A stretch of 64,000 bases of DNA from Mycobacterium sp. BK086. GTDB taxonomy: Bacteria; Actinomycetota; Actinomycetes; Mycobacteriales; Mycobacteriaceae. The stretch lies in assembly GCA_004362315.1 (NCBI GenBank), contig SNWL01000004.1, positions 930,001 through 994,000 of the forward strand. The letters run 5' to 3'. A program made the position numbers and the translations under genes. Each line of letters starts with the position of its first letter. The stretch's first letter is position 1. The notes beneath the pieces are model-generated. The model was not told the origin of the DNA. It searched no databases and saw only the letters and a program-made list of their open reading frames with translations. Shown here piece after piece: positions 8,737 to 16,166 of this stretch.

Positions 8737-8952
8737 TCGGGCTGGATCGCCCAGCGGCACACTAGATTCCCTCGGGAGCGGATCTTGGGAGACCGTAACC
8801 GCGCTGCACGATGATGCTTTAATATCGCTACCCGCGGTCGCTGCATCTGCGGTCTGGAGAATCGATAATGGCCCCGGAGTACGACGCTTTTCGCGCTTTT
8901 TCGCCCAAGTGAGGCCCATAGGGTTCGCGCAGCCTCATCCGCGCGTCCGACT
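8737..8952. other. Intergenic, AT-richer, between RHH-like gene and intein-like gene
   Basis: A 216-bp gap between two convergent genes. It contains runs such as GATGATGCTTTAATATCG and CGCTTTTCGCGCTTTTTCG that are unlike the high-GC flanks. No clear hairpin terminator, tRNA or att-like repeat is visible. A 14-codon reading frame at 8868-8912, preceded by GGAGAA, is the only ORF with a start signal and is probably fortuitous. Confidence 0.4.
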
Positions 8953-10236
8953 TCAGCCAGAACGCGCGAAGATGCCCTGGACGACGATGCTGTCGGCGCC
9001 GTCGACTGCTAAGTCGTAGACATCTTGGTGTCCGATGCTCGTGATCTCCACGATTTCATCCCAGAACACGTCGCTGGTGGCGAGGTCGTGGAGTTGGCGG
9101 TCTTCGAGGACGATCGCGGTGTTGTGCAGCCGACCACGACTCGGCGCGTGCTTCCACAGCGTCGAGCCGCAGTACTTGGTATTCACAGCGGCGGCGAAGT
9201 CCCGGTGGGTCAGGTGCTTGTCAGCCAACCTGCTCTGGACGCCAGTCCATACCGATTTCGGGATGGTATCCAAATTCGTATTTCGTCGTACACCTTCGAG
9301 CTTGGCGGCTAATACCTCGGCTGCCGCGTCCTTCGCCCCATGTACACCGACATGACGCAAAAATTGCAGCTGATTCTCCGCGCCATAGACGTGCAGGTGC
9401 CATAAATCTCGATAGCCTGCCTTCTGCACACACTTGATCCGCGAGAACACCCCCACGCGAAGCAGCAGTTGCGCAACGTCGTCGATCAGTCGTCGACTGG
9501 TAGAGGCGTAGTACAACCGGCCGATCTTCGATCTCGCGTCCCAGCTGACGTGTCCGTCTGTCGCCCAGAGGTGCCGTAAGAACAGGCCGATCTGGGTGTG
9601 AAATTGCGCGAATATCTCGGTTGGAACAAACTTCTCGTAGCTCCGTTTTCCGAACAGGCCGAGCTCATCCAGCCACGCTGCGATGGGATTGCGCTTGCCG
9701 TGCGTCAAATGAAAAGGAGCAGGCAAGCGGAGCGTGGTCACCCGAGCTGCTGGATAGTCATCACGAATCGCGGTGATGCCGAAGTGCCGCGCGGCCGTAG
9801 CGACCGCTGCCAGGTTCTCCTCATCAATGCTCGCGTAGCGGATAGGTTGCCGCTTGACGCAGGATCCGTCACCGATCATGTGCGCAAGCAGAATTACCTC
9901 TGCGTCGGGCATTCGAGGCCCACCGCGTGGTTCAGGTGCCCGCCGCGCTACAGCGGCCCGATCCCCAATGGCCAACTCCCCCAACGGCAACCAACCGTCC
10001 AACGTCATGAACTGCTGCGCGCTCGTCGACGCGATTTCACGCCCCGACGCGAGTCGCAGGCGGAACACCTCTCTGCGACCGCTCAGCAGCATCTCCGACA
10101 TCGGTTGCGCCACGAGTCGCTTTCGCTGATCGAGAGTCCACACCAACGGGTGCTCACCGCTCTGCAATAGCTCGCCAAACAACACCTGACCGCCGTTGTC
10201 GGCACGTAGAATTCGTGATTCGGCGGCGAAAGGCAC
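8953..10236 (-). CDS. Freestanding DnaB-type intein homologue: Hint fold with LAGLIDADG endonuclease, splicing residues lost
   Basis: A 427-residue protein that reads as a complete mycobacterial large intein. Block A is PFAAESRILRADNG (residues 2-15), block B spans 68-82, LAGLIDADG motif 1 is LLAHMIGDG (116-124, Asp123), motif 2 is LRHLWATDG (220-228, Asp227), block F is HQDVYDLAVDG (403-413) and block G ends GIFARSG. The expected Cys1 is Pro2, the TxxH histidine is Q74, and the penultimate His and terminal Asn are Arg425 and Ser426, so splicing should be abolished while nuclease motifs remain. The GTG start lies 6 nt after the dnaB TAA, so it is probably translated from the dnaB message. Base composition looks less GC-rich than neighbours, suggesting acquisition. 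Identification as intein-derived is secure from motif order; nuclease activity is inferred. Confidence 0.85.
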   Translation of the reverse strand: MPFAAESRILRADNGGQVLFGELLQSGEHPLVWTLDQRKRLVAQPMSEMLLSGRREVFRLRLASGREIASTSAQQFMTLDGWLPLGELAIGDRAAVARRAPEPRGGPRMPDAEVILLAHMIGDGSCVKRQPIRYASIDEENLAAVATAARHFGITAIRDDYPAARVTTLRLPAPFHLTHGKRNPIAAWLDELGLFGKRSYEKFVPTEIFAQFHTQIGLFLRHLWATDGHVSWDARSKIGRLYYASTSRRLIDDVAQLLLRVGVFSRIKCVQKAGYRDLWHLHVYGAENQLQFLRHVGVHGAKDAAAEVLAAKLEGVRRNTNLDTIPKSVWTGVQSRLADKHLTHRDFAAAVNTKYCGSTLWKHAPSRGRLHNTAIVLEDRQLHDLATSDVFWDEIVEITSIGHQDVYDLAVDGADSIVVQGIFARSG

Positions 10237-10242
10237 GGTCGG

Positions 10243-11622
10243 TTACCTGGCCATGTTTGTGAACCGCGACAGATGCAGCTGATGCGCGACGGTGACTGTA
10301 CGGGTCGGTCCTGCACGGTGTTTCGCGACAATCAAGTCGGCTTCACCGCCGCGCGGGTCGTCAGTTTCGAAGGCATCGGGACGGTGCAGCAAAATCACCA
10401 TGTCCGCATCCTGTTCAATACTACCCGATTCACGTAGATCAGCTAACATTGGTTTCTTGTCGGTCCGCTGCTCTGGACCGCGGTTCAGCTGGCTCATCGC
10501 GACTACCGGGACTTCCAGCTCTTTCGCCAAAAGCTTGATCTGCCTTGAGAATTCCGAGACTTCCTGCTGCCGCGACTCGACCTTCTTGCCGGACGTCATC
10601 AGCTGCAGGTAGTCGAGAACGATCAGCCGCAGGCCGGCTTTCTGGTGCAACCGACGGGCTTTCGCGCGGATCTCCATCATCGTCAGGTTCGGCGAATCGT
10701 CGATATACAAAGGTGCTTCACTGATTTCGCTCATGCGCCGCGCCAAACGGGTCCAGTCGTCGTCGGTCATCCGGCCCGATCGCATGTCGGCAAGTTTGAT
10801 CTTCGCCTCGGCCGAGAGCAGTCGCATGACGATCTCGGACTTGCTCATTTCCAGCGAGAACACGATGCTGGGCAGCCGGTTCTTGATCGAGCAGGACCTC
10901 ATAAAATCCAGTCCCAGAGTCGATTTCCCCATACCGGGCCGCGCCGCGACCACGATCATCTGGCCCGGATGCAGCCCGTTGGTCAGCTCGTCGAGTTCGG
11001 TGAAGCCCGTCGGCACACCCTTGGAGATACCGCCCTGCGAGGCGATGGCGTCGATCTCGTCCATCGTCGGCTGCAACAGGTCTTCCAGCGGGAGGAAGTC
11101 CTCGGCGGTCCGCCGCTCGGTGACGTCGTAGATCTCCGCCTGCGCGCGGTCCACGATCTCGTTGACGTCGGCACCCTCGGCGCCGGCATAGCCGTACTGC
11201 ACGACCCGGGTGCCGGCCTCCACGAGGCGCCGCAGGAGCGCTTTCTCGGCCACGATGCCCGCGTAGTACCCGGCGTTGGCGGCCGTCGGCACCGTGGAGA
11301 TCAGGGTGTGCAGATAGGGCGCCCCGCCGATGCGCCGCAGCAGTCCCCGGCGATCCAGCTCGGCCGCCACGGTGACCGCGTCCGCGGGCTCACCGCGCCC
11401 GTAGAGGTCCAGGATCGAGTCGTAGACGTTCTGGTGTGCGGGCCGGTAGAAATCGCCCGGGCGGAGCCGCTCAAGCACGTCGGCGATCGCGTCCTTGGAC
11501 AGCAGCATGCCGCCCAGCACCGACTGCTCGGCGGCAATGTCTTGGGGAGGCTGGCGACCGAAGTCCTCCGACGGAGGAGGACTGTCCATCCCGGGCTGCC
11601 CGAGATCGTCAACGACCGCCAT
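10243..11622 (-). CDS. dnaB: Replicative DNA helicase DnaB (intein-free)
   Basis: Hexameric 5'-3' replicative helicase, 459 residues. The N-terminal DnaB domain starts at ~27 (PPQDIAAEQSVLGGMLL). The RecA-like domain carries Walker A ARPGMGKST at 227-235, then FSLEMSKSEIVMRLL, LIVLDYLQLM (Walker B) and the C-terminal GEADLIVAKHRAGPTRTVTV. Many mycobacterial dnaB genes hold one or two inteins; here the frame runs through the P-loop and the rest uninterrupted. The ATG at 11622 has GGAGG about 13 nt upstream. An intein-like gene begins 6 nt after the stop. DnaA-box-like sequences lie upstream, between dnaB and rplI. Confidence 0.97.
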   Translation of the reverse strand: MAVVDDLGQPGMDSPPPSEDFGRQPPQDIAAEQSVLGGMLLSKDAIADVLERLRPGDFYRPAHQNVYDSILDLYGRGEPADAVTVAAELDRRGLLRRIGGAPYLHTLISTVPTAANAGYYAGIVAEKALLRRLVEAGTRVVQYGYAGAEGADVNEIVDRAQAEIYDVTERRTAEDFLPLEDLLQPTMDEIDAIASQGGISKGVPTGFTELDELTNGLHPGQMIVVAARPGMGKSTLGLDFMRSCSIKNRLPSIVFSLEMSKSEIVMRLLSAEAKIKLADMRSGRMTDDDWTRLARRMSEISEAPLYIDDSPNLTMMEIRAKARRLHQKAGLRLIVLDYLQLMTSGKKVESRQQEVSEFSRQIKLLAKELEVPVVAMSQLNRGPEQRTDKKPMLADLRESGSIEQDADMVILLHRPDAFETDDPRGGEADLIVAKHRAGPTRTVTVAHQLHLSRFTNMAR

Positions 11623-11802
11623 TAGGTAATCCCCACCTCCGCCTAGATCGACCGAACGCATGTTCGATACGTAGTCGGAGGTCTACCCCATACCCCCGAC
11701 AAGTACGCGTCGCGACGATGATGACCGGCACCGCCGACGGCTCACGCTAGACGTTGCTGGAGCCCTCGCAAACCGGGCCTGTTCATCAACCTGTTAGTGG
11801 TT

Positions 11803-11811
11803 TGTGGATAG
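11803..11811 (-). promoter_or_regulatory. DnaA-box-like 9-mer
   Basis: TGTGGATAG on the plus strand, one mismatch to TGTGGATAA. First of four related 9-mers upstream of dnaB. Confidence 0.4.
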
Positions 11812-11846
11812 CTGGGGAAAGTCGTGTTGAGGGGTTGGGGAGAACC

Positions 11847-11855
11847 TGTGGATCA
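11847..11855 (-). promoter_or_regulatory. DnaA-box-like 9-mer
   Basis: TGTGGATCA on the plus strand, one mismatch to TGTGGATAA, same orientation as the box at 11803. Confidence 0.4.
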
Positions 11856-11978
11856 CTGACCAATTTCGGGTTGTTTGCCCAGCTGAGAGCAGGATAGGCC
11901 CTGGTGGGCGTTGTGGATGGCAAGTTGACCGGCGTGTCGGCCCCGGTTGCGATCTCGGGCGTGTTGTGTTGCCGGAGG

Positions 11979-11987
11979 TTATGCACA
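11979..11987 (+). promoter_or_regulatory. DnaA-box-like 9-mer, opposite orientation
   Basis: TTATGCACA on the plus strand, one mismatch to TTATCCACA. A weaker TGTGGATGG at 11912-11920 lies between this and the other two. Confidence 0.35.
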
Positions 11988-12050
11988 AGGTTAACGGCCG
12001 GTTAGATTAGCTGAGCGAGCCTTGGCCGAATGTGTTCGCCAGAAATACAG

Positions 12051-12095
12051 CAATTCCCCGAGAGCGACCGCGAACGGCCGCCACCCGGGGAATTG
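12051..12095 (-). terminator. Hairpin downstream of rplI
   Basis: A perfect 10-bp stem, CAATTCCCCG at 12051-12060 with CGGGGAATTG at 12086-12095, beginning 10 nt after the rplI stop. The 25-nt loop is itself GC-rich. Read on the minus strand it is followed by a modestly T-rich stretch (CTGTATTTCT). It is a plausible end for the rpsF-ssb-rpsR-rplI transcript, separating it from dnaB. Confidence 0.65.
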
Positions 12096-12105
12096 ACGTG
12101 TATGG

Positions 12106-12561
12106 CTAACTTTGTGCGACGACGTCGACGGTCAGATCGACGTTCACCTCGGGGTGCAGATGCACACCGACGGTGTGGGCGCCAGTCGCCTTGATGTGAG
12201 CCTTGGGCAGCTGCACGGTGCGCTTGTCCAAGTTGGGGCCGCCGGCCTTCTTGATCGCCGTGACGATGTCGTTGGCGGTCACCGAGCCGAACAGCTTGCC
12301 CTCCGCGGAGGACTTCACCGGCAGCTGGACGGAGCCCAGGGCTGCGATCGCGGCCTTGATCTCATCGGCGTGCTCGCGGTCGCGAACGGTCTTGGTCTCG
12401 CGGGCACGACGGATCTCGTCGGCCTGCTTCTGCGCACCACGCGAGGCCACGATGGCCAGGCCGCGCGGCAGCAGGTAGTTGCGGCCGTACCCGTCCTTCA
12501 CCTCGACGGTGTCACCGGCAGCGCCGAGGTGGTCGACCTCAGCGGTCAGGATCAGCTTCAT
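12106..12561 (-). CDS. rplI: 50S ribosomal protein L9
   Basis: A 151-residue L9. The N-terminal domain begins [36 protein letters not shown], the standard L9 signature, followed by the long connecting helix (residues ~42-75) and the C-terminal rRNA-binding domain. It is the last gene of the rpsF-ssb-rpsR-rplI operon (17-bp gap after rpsR). A strong hairpin follows the stop codon. Confidence 0.97.
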   Translation of the reverse strand: MKLILTAEVDHLGAAGDTVEVKDGYGRNYLLPRGLAIVASRGAQKQADEIRRARETKTVRDREHADEIKAAIAALGSVQLPVKSSAEGKLFGSVTANDIVTAIKKAGGPNLDKRTVQLPKAHIKATGAHTVGVHLHPEVNVDLTVDVVAQS

Positions 12562-12578
12562 CTCGATACTTCCGTTCT

Positions 12579-12833
12579 TTACCGTGCCGCCGACGTGAAC
12601 GGCAGCAGGGCAACCTCACGCGCGTTCTTGACCGCGATCGCGATGTCGCGCTGATGCTGCACGCAGTTACCGGTCACCCGGCGGGCGCGGATCTTGCCGC
12701 GCTCGCTGATGTAGGTACGCAGCAGCTGGGTGTCCTTGTAGTCGATGTCCTGCCCCTTCTTCGAGCAGAACACGCACTTGCGGGTCTTGACCGGCTTTTC
12801 CGGTGCCGGACGCCGCTTGTTGGTCTTGGCCAT
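12579..12833 (-). CDS. rpsR: 30S ribosomal protein S18 (four-cysteine form)
   Basis: An 84-residue S18. It contains the S18 core [25 protein letters not shown] followed by [22 protein letters not shown]. The N-terminal CVFCSKKG plus the downstream Cys in GNCVQHQ gives a zinc-type (C+) S18. Mycobacteria also carry a C- paralogue used under zinc starvation, so this origin-proximal copy is the zinc-replete form (corresponding to rpsR1). Confidence 0.95.
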   Translation of the reverse strand: MAKTNKRRPAPEKPVKTRKCVFCSKKGQDIDYKDTQLLRTYISERGKIRARRVTGNCVQHQRDIAIAVKNAREVALLPFTSAAR

Positions 12834-12895
12834 GGGTCAATCTCTTTCGTTCTTCAGGTGGCGCGCCCGTGGCGCGCAAAGGTTTTCGCTAGGTG

Positions 12896-13414
12896 TCAGA
12901 AAGGCGGTTCGTCGTCGCCGCCGGCGAACGAACCCGACGCCGGGGCACTGCCCCACGGATCGTCATTCCCGGACTCGCTGGCCGCCGCCGGACGGGATCC
13001 CCCGCCGCCGCCACTGCCTCCGCCGAAGCCGCCGCCCCCGCCACCACTGCGCGAGGCCTTGTTGACCTTGGCGGTGGCGTAGCGCAGCGACGGACCGATC
13101 TCGTCGACCTCGAGCTCGACGACGGTGCGCTTCTCACCCTCACGAGTTTCGAAGGACCGCTGCTTGAGCCGGCCCTGAACGATCACCCGCGAGCCGCGGG
13201 TGAGGCTCTCCGCCACGTTCTCGGCCGCCTCACGCCAGATATTGCAGCGCAGGAACAGCGCCTCGCCGTCTTTCCATTCGTTGGTCTGACGGTCGAACGT
13301 GCGCGGTGTGGACGCCACCGTGAAGTTGGCGACGGCTGCACCGGACGGGGTGAACCGAAGTTCGGGGTCGGCGGTCAGATTTCCGACGACGGTGATGGTC
13401 GTGTCACCGGCCAC
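12896..13414 (-). CDS. ssb: Single-stranded DNA-binding protein
   Basis: A 172-residue SSB. The OB fold occupies residues 1-~115, starting [24 protein letters not shown], with [24 protein letters not shown] in the middle. A Gly/Ser-rich linker follows, and the acidic tip ends GGDDEPPF, the canonical partner-binding tail. The GTG start at 13414 is set by AGGAGGA. It lies between rpsF and rpsR as in most bacteria. Confidence 0.97.
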   Translation of the reverse strand: MAGDTTITVVGNLTADPELRFTPSGAAVANFTVASTPRTFDRQTNEWKDGEALFLRCNIWREAAENVAESLTRGSRVIVQGRLKQRSFETREGEKRTVVELEVDEIGPSLRYATAKVNKASRSGGGGGGFGGGSGGGGGSRPAAASESGNDDPWGSAPASGSFAGGDDEPPF

Positions 13415-13483
13415 AAGGTCCTCCTGGCATAGGCGGATGGATTCACCGCGAGCCTAGTTACTAGCTCCGACGCGCGGCGAGCT

Positions 13484-13492
13484 TTATCCACT
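13484..13492 (+). promoter_or_regulatory. DnaA-box-like 9-mer between rpsF and ssb
   Basis: TTATCCACT, one mismatch to TTATCCACA, in the 84-bp rpsF-ssb gap. A single site, so it may be chance. Confidence 0.3.
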
Positions 13493-13498
13493 GAGTGA

Positions 13499-13789
13499 CT
13501 AGTGCTTGTCGGTCCGCATCACCTTGGTCCGCAGCACCGACTCGTTCAGGTTGAGCTGACGGTCGAGCTCGGACACGGTGGCCGGTTCGGCCTTTACATC
13601 AACGACGGCATAAATGCCCTCGGCGTGCTTGGCGATCTCGTAGGCCAAGCGGCGCCGGCCCCAGATGTCGACCTTGTCGACCGAACCGCCGTCACTGCGG
13701 ATGACGTTCAGGAACGTCTCCAGAGACGGGGCAACGGTGCGCTCGTCGAGAGTGGGGTCAAGGATGACCATGATTTCGTATGGACGCAT
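13499..13789 (-). CDS. rpsF: 30S ribosomal protein S6
   Basis: A 96-residue S6 starting [19 protein letters not shown], with [24 protein letters not shown] in the middle and [14 protein letters not shown] near the end. The ATG at 13789 matches the conserved S6 N-terminus; the in-frame extension to 13825 is not conserved in S6. First gene of the rpsF-ssb-rpsR-rplI cluster. Confidence 0.97.
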   Translation of the reverse strand: MRPYEIMVILDPTLDERTVAPSLETFLNVIRSDGGSVDKVDIWGRRRLAYEIAKHAEGIYAVVDVKAEPATVSELDRQLNLNESVLRTKVMRTDKH

Positions 13790-13900
13790 GGGAACCTCAT
13801 CACCTCCTATGGTCGTAGCGGCCACGGTGAATCCGTGGCAGAAGGGTCGCCTGCGTCGGCAACCTGGACAGGTTACCGGAGCACAGGCTGATCAGCGAAA

Positions 13901-14539
13901 TCAGCTCCGCCGGCCGTAGTACTCCAAGGCCAGCTGCACCGTGGCATCCGACGCTTTGCCCAGCGAGCCGGCGTCGAACGGCGGCCGCGGGTCGTACTCG
14001 ATCATCAGCTGGCTGGCCCGTGCGGCGTCCGGTCCGACCAGCAGTTCGACCAGACGTAACGCCATGTCGATGCCACTGGACACCCCCGCCGCGGTGACGA
14101 TGCGCTCCGGCAGATGCTCGACGACGCGCTCCGGGGTGTAGATCGCCCCGAACGACTCCAGCAGTTCGGTGGCCCGCCAGTGGGTGGCCGCGGTCAGCCC
14201 GGTCAGCAGGCCGGCCGCGCCGAGCATGAGGCTGCCGGTGCACACCGAGGTGGTCAACACCGTGTGCCGATGCACCTCGCGGATCCAGTCGAGCACCGCG
14301 ACGTCCTCGATCAGCGTGCGGGTGCCGATACCGCCGGGGAACACCAGGACGTCGGGCTTGGTGACCTCGTCGAAGGTGGCATCGCAGGTCAGCCCCAGCA
14401 TGCCGTTGTCGCTGCGCACCTCGCCGCGCTGCTGCCCGACGAAGACGACGTCGATCGACGGGATCCGCTGCAGCACCTCGTAGGGGCCGATCGCGTCCAG
14501 CGCGGTATTACGCGGGAACAGTGCTATCGCGACTTGCAT
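13901..14539 (-). CDS. DJ-1/PfpI family protein (isonitrile hydratase-like)
   Basis: A 212-residue class-I glutamine-amidotransferase-fold protein. The nucleophile elbow is TTSVCTGSLMLGAAGLL with the reactive Cys. An upstream Glu lies in LDAIGPYEVL, and an ATHWRA His follows the elbow. This is the isonitrile hydratase/ThiJ-type subgroup. The ATG at 14539 overlaps the end of the GT87-like gene by 32 bp, so the two are co-transcribed with ponA1. Its position matches M. tuberculosis Rv0052. The physiological substrate is unknown; glyoxalase III or stress-chaperone roles are alternatives for this fold. Confidence 0.75.
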   Translation of the reverse strand: MQVAIALFPRNTALDAIGPYEVLQRIPSIDVVFVGQQRGEVRSDNGMLGLTCDATFDEVTKPDVLVFPGGIGTRTLIEDVAVLDWIREVHRHTVLTTSVCTGSLMLGAAGLLTGLTAATHWRATELLESFGAIYTPERVVEHLPERIVTAAGVSSGIDMALRLVELLVGPDAARASQLMIEYDPRPPFDAGSLGKASDATVQLALEYYGRRS

Positions 14540-16166
14540 CCGGTGCCTCTTCTTGCTCTTCGGGCGGATCCACAGCCGTCACACGCGGGCGCAGCCACCG
14601 CGGAAACCGTTGCGGGAGCGCATCTTCGGCGCCGTCGAACACTCCCCCGGCCGGATCGTCGACCCGGCCGTTCCAGCGCACCAGATCCAGCTCGGGCCGG
14701 TAGATCTGGCGGACCACCAACACCATCAGCCCGATCACCGCCAGATCGCGCAGCAGCACCGTCGCGGTGAACCATTGCTCAGGAAGGCCCTTGTTACCTT
14801 CGCCGTACAGGTAGAACATCCGCGGCACCCACACCAGCATGTCAATGGTCATCCACGCCAACAGGATTCGCCGGTGCGGCAGAGCCAACACCGCCAGCGG
14901 CACCAGCCACAGCGAGAACTGCGGGCTCCACACCTTGTTCACCAACAGGAACGCCGCCACCGTCAGGAACGCCAGCTGCGCCACCCGCGGCCGCTGTGGC
15001 GCGGTCAGCCCGATGTAGGCGATGGCCGCACAACACAACAGGAACAACACCGCGACAACGGTGTTGAGGATCACCGGTGGCTCCCAGAACCCGAGGTTCG
15101 AATCGAAGCCACCCCAGTCGGTGAACGACTTCACCACGTTGTACAGCGAATCCATATCGTCACCGCGGCGCGAGTTGAGCCGGAAGAACTCCGACCAGCC
15201 GCGCGGAAACAGCACCATCACAGGCAGATTGACGACGAACCAGGCGCCGACCGCCGCCACCACCGTCTTGGCGGCATCCGGCATCCGGTCACTGCGGATC
15301 GCCAGGACCACCAGCGGCAGCAACAGCAGCGCCGGATACAACTTGGCGGCAACCCCGAGCCCGATCAAGATCCCGGCCAGCACCGGCCTTCGCCGGGCCC
15401 ATGCCAGCAGCCCGCCGATCGCCAAAGCCGTTGCCAGCGCATCGAAATTGGTGAACACCTGGAACACCAGCACCGGTGAGGCCGCGACCAGCGCGGCGTC
15501 CCAGACCCGTCGGCCCGCCAGCCACGACGACGCCCATACCGTCGTCAACCACGCCAGCGCCAGGCCGAATGCCGCGAAGTTGAAGAACATCACCACTTCG
15601 GCGATCACCGGCAGCGAGATCATCTTGGCCACCGCGGTGTAGGTCTTGGCCAACGCCATCGACACGTACTGATACACCCCGGTCAGCACCGGATACTCCA
15701 TGTAGCGCACGGCGGCCTTGCCGTCGTATTGGAACTGCGGCCGGCCGCTGGAGTCCGTCTCGATCCAGCTCGACTTGTACGGAAAACGCCCCTGGCTCAA
15801 CAACTCCGCGCCGTAGAGCGGCACCGTGTCGGAGTAGCACAGCTCGAAATAGGCGCGCTGGTTCTGCCAGTTCGCCACCCGTTGATCGGGCGGCCCCGTC
15901 CCGACCGTTTGTAGACAGGGCGACTTGGTGGACCAGCCCAGGGCCAGTACCACCAGCGCCATCATGAACATCACGCGCAGCGGGGTGAACACCCGCGTCC
16001 GGCCGATCAGGGCGTGCCGACCCACCGGGCCGCCGACCACTTCCGAGAGCGCAGCGCCCAAGGTGTCATTGCGGCTGGGCTTGTCGCGGTCGTCCGCACT
16101 GCGCAGGTCGGCCGCCAGCGGTTGCGGCGACACCGTGGCGCGGCCGTGGCTCTCGCCCTCGATCAC
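14508..16166 (-). CDS. GT87-like polyprenyl-phosphate-dependent glycosyltransferase, membrane (Rv0051 homologue)
   Basis: A 552-residue multi-pass protein with about ten hydrophobic segments from residue ~65 (RVMFMMALVVLALG) to ~500, and cytoplasmic charged tails at both ends. The large loop after TM1 (LQTVGTGPPDQRVANWQNQRAYFELCYSD...) and FNFAAFGLALAWL/FTNFDALATALA fit the GT-C fold GT87 family of mycobacterial mannosyltransferases. The GTG start overlaps the ponA1 stop by 4 bp (GTGA), and the 3' end overlaps the PfpI-like gene. Coupling to ponA1 suggests an envelope role; acceptor and donor are unproved. Confidence 0.75.
   Translation of the reverse strand: MIEGESHGRATVSPQPLAADLRSADDRDKPSRNDTLGAALSEVVGGPVGRHALIGRTRVFTPLRVMFMMALVVLALGWSTKSPCLQTVGTGPPDQRVANWQNQRAYFELCYSDTVPLYGAELLSQGRFPYKSSWIETDSSGRPQFQYDGKAAVRYMEYPVLTGVYQYVSMALAKTYTAVAKMISLPVIAEVVMFFNFAAFGLALAWLTTVWASSWLAGRRVWDAALVAASPVLVFQVFTNFDALATALAIGGLLAWARRRPVLAGILIGLGVAAKLYPALLLLPLVVLAIRSDRMPDAAKTVVAAVGAWFVVNLPVMVLFPRGWSEFFRLNSRRGDDMDSLYNVVKSFTDWGGFDSNLGFWEPPVILNTVVAVLFLLCCAAIAYIGLTAPQRPRVAQLAFLTVAAFLLVNKVWSPQFSLWLVPLAVLALPHRRILLAWMTIDMLVWVPRMFYLYGEGNKGLPEQWFTATVLLRDLAVIGLMVLVVRQIYRPELDLVRWNGRVDDPAGGVFDGAEDALPQRFPRWLRPRVTAVDPPEEQEEAPDASRDSTVPA

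Larger units (their letters stand above)
11623..12050. other. dnaB upstream region with DnaA-box-like 9-mers
   Basis: A gene-free stretch between dnaB and the rplI terminator. It contains four 9-mers close to the DnaA box (TTATCCACA / TGTGGATAA): TGTGGATAG at 11803-11811, TGTGGATCA at 11847-11855, TGTGGATGG at 11912-11920 and TTATGCACA at 11979-11987. The first, second and fourth differ from the E. coli-type box at one position. No ORF with a credible start or codon pattern is seen. The dnaB promoter must lie here; no convincing -35/-10 pair was picked out. Confidence 0.5.

Noticed and set aside
8868-8912. 14-codon ORF with GGAGAA upstream
   Set aside because: Too short, no similarity or structure, only a start signal.
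8953-10245. Intein-like ORF as a C-terminal extension of DnaB by readthrough or frameshift
   Set aside because: dnaB ends with its conserved C-terminus and TAA; the ORF has its own GTG six bases later and starts exactly at intein block A.
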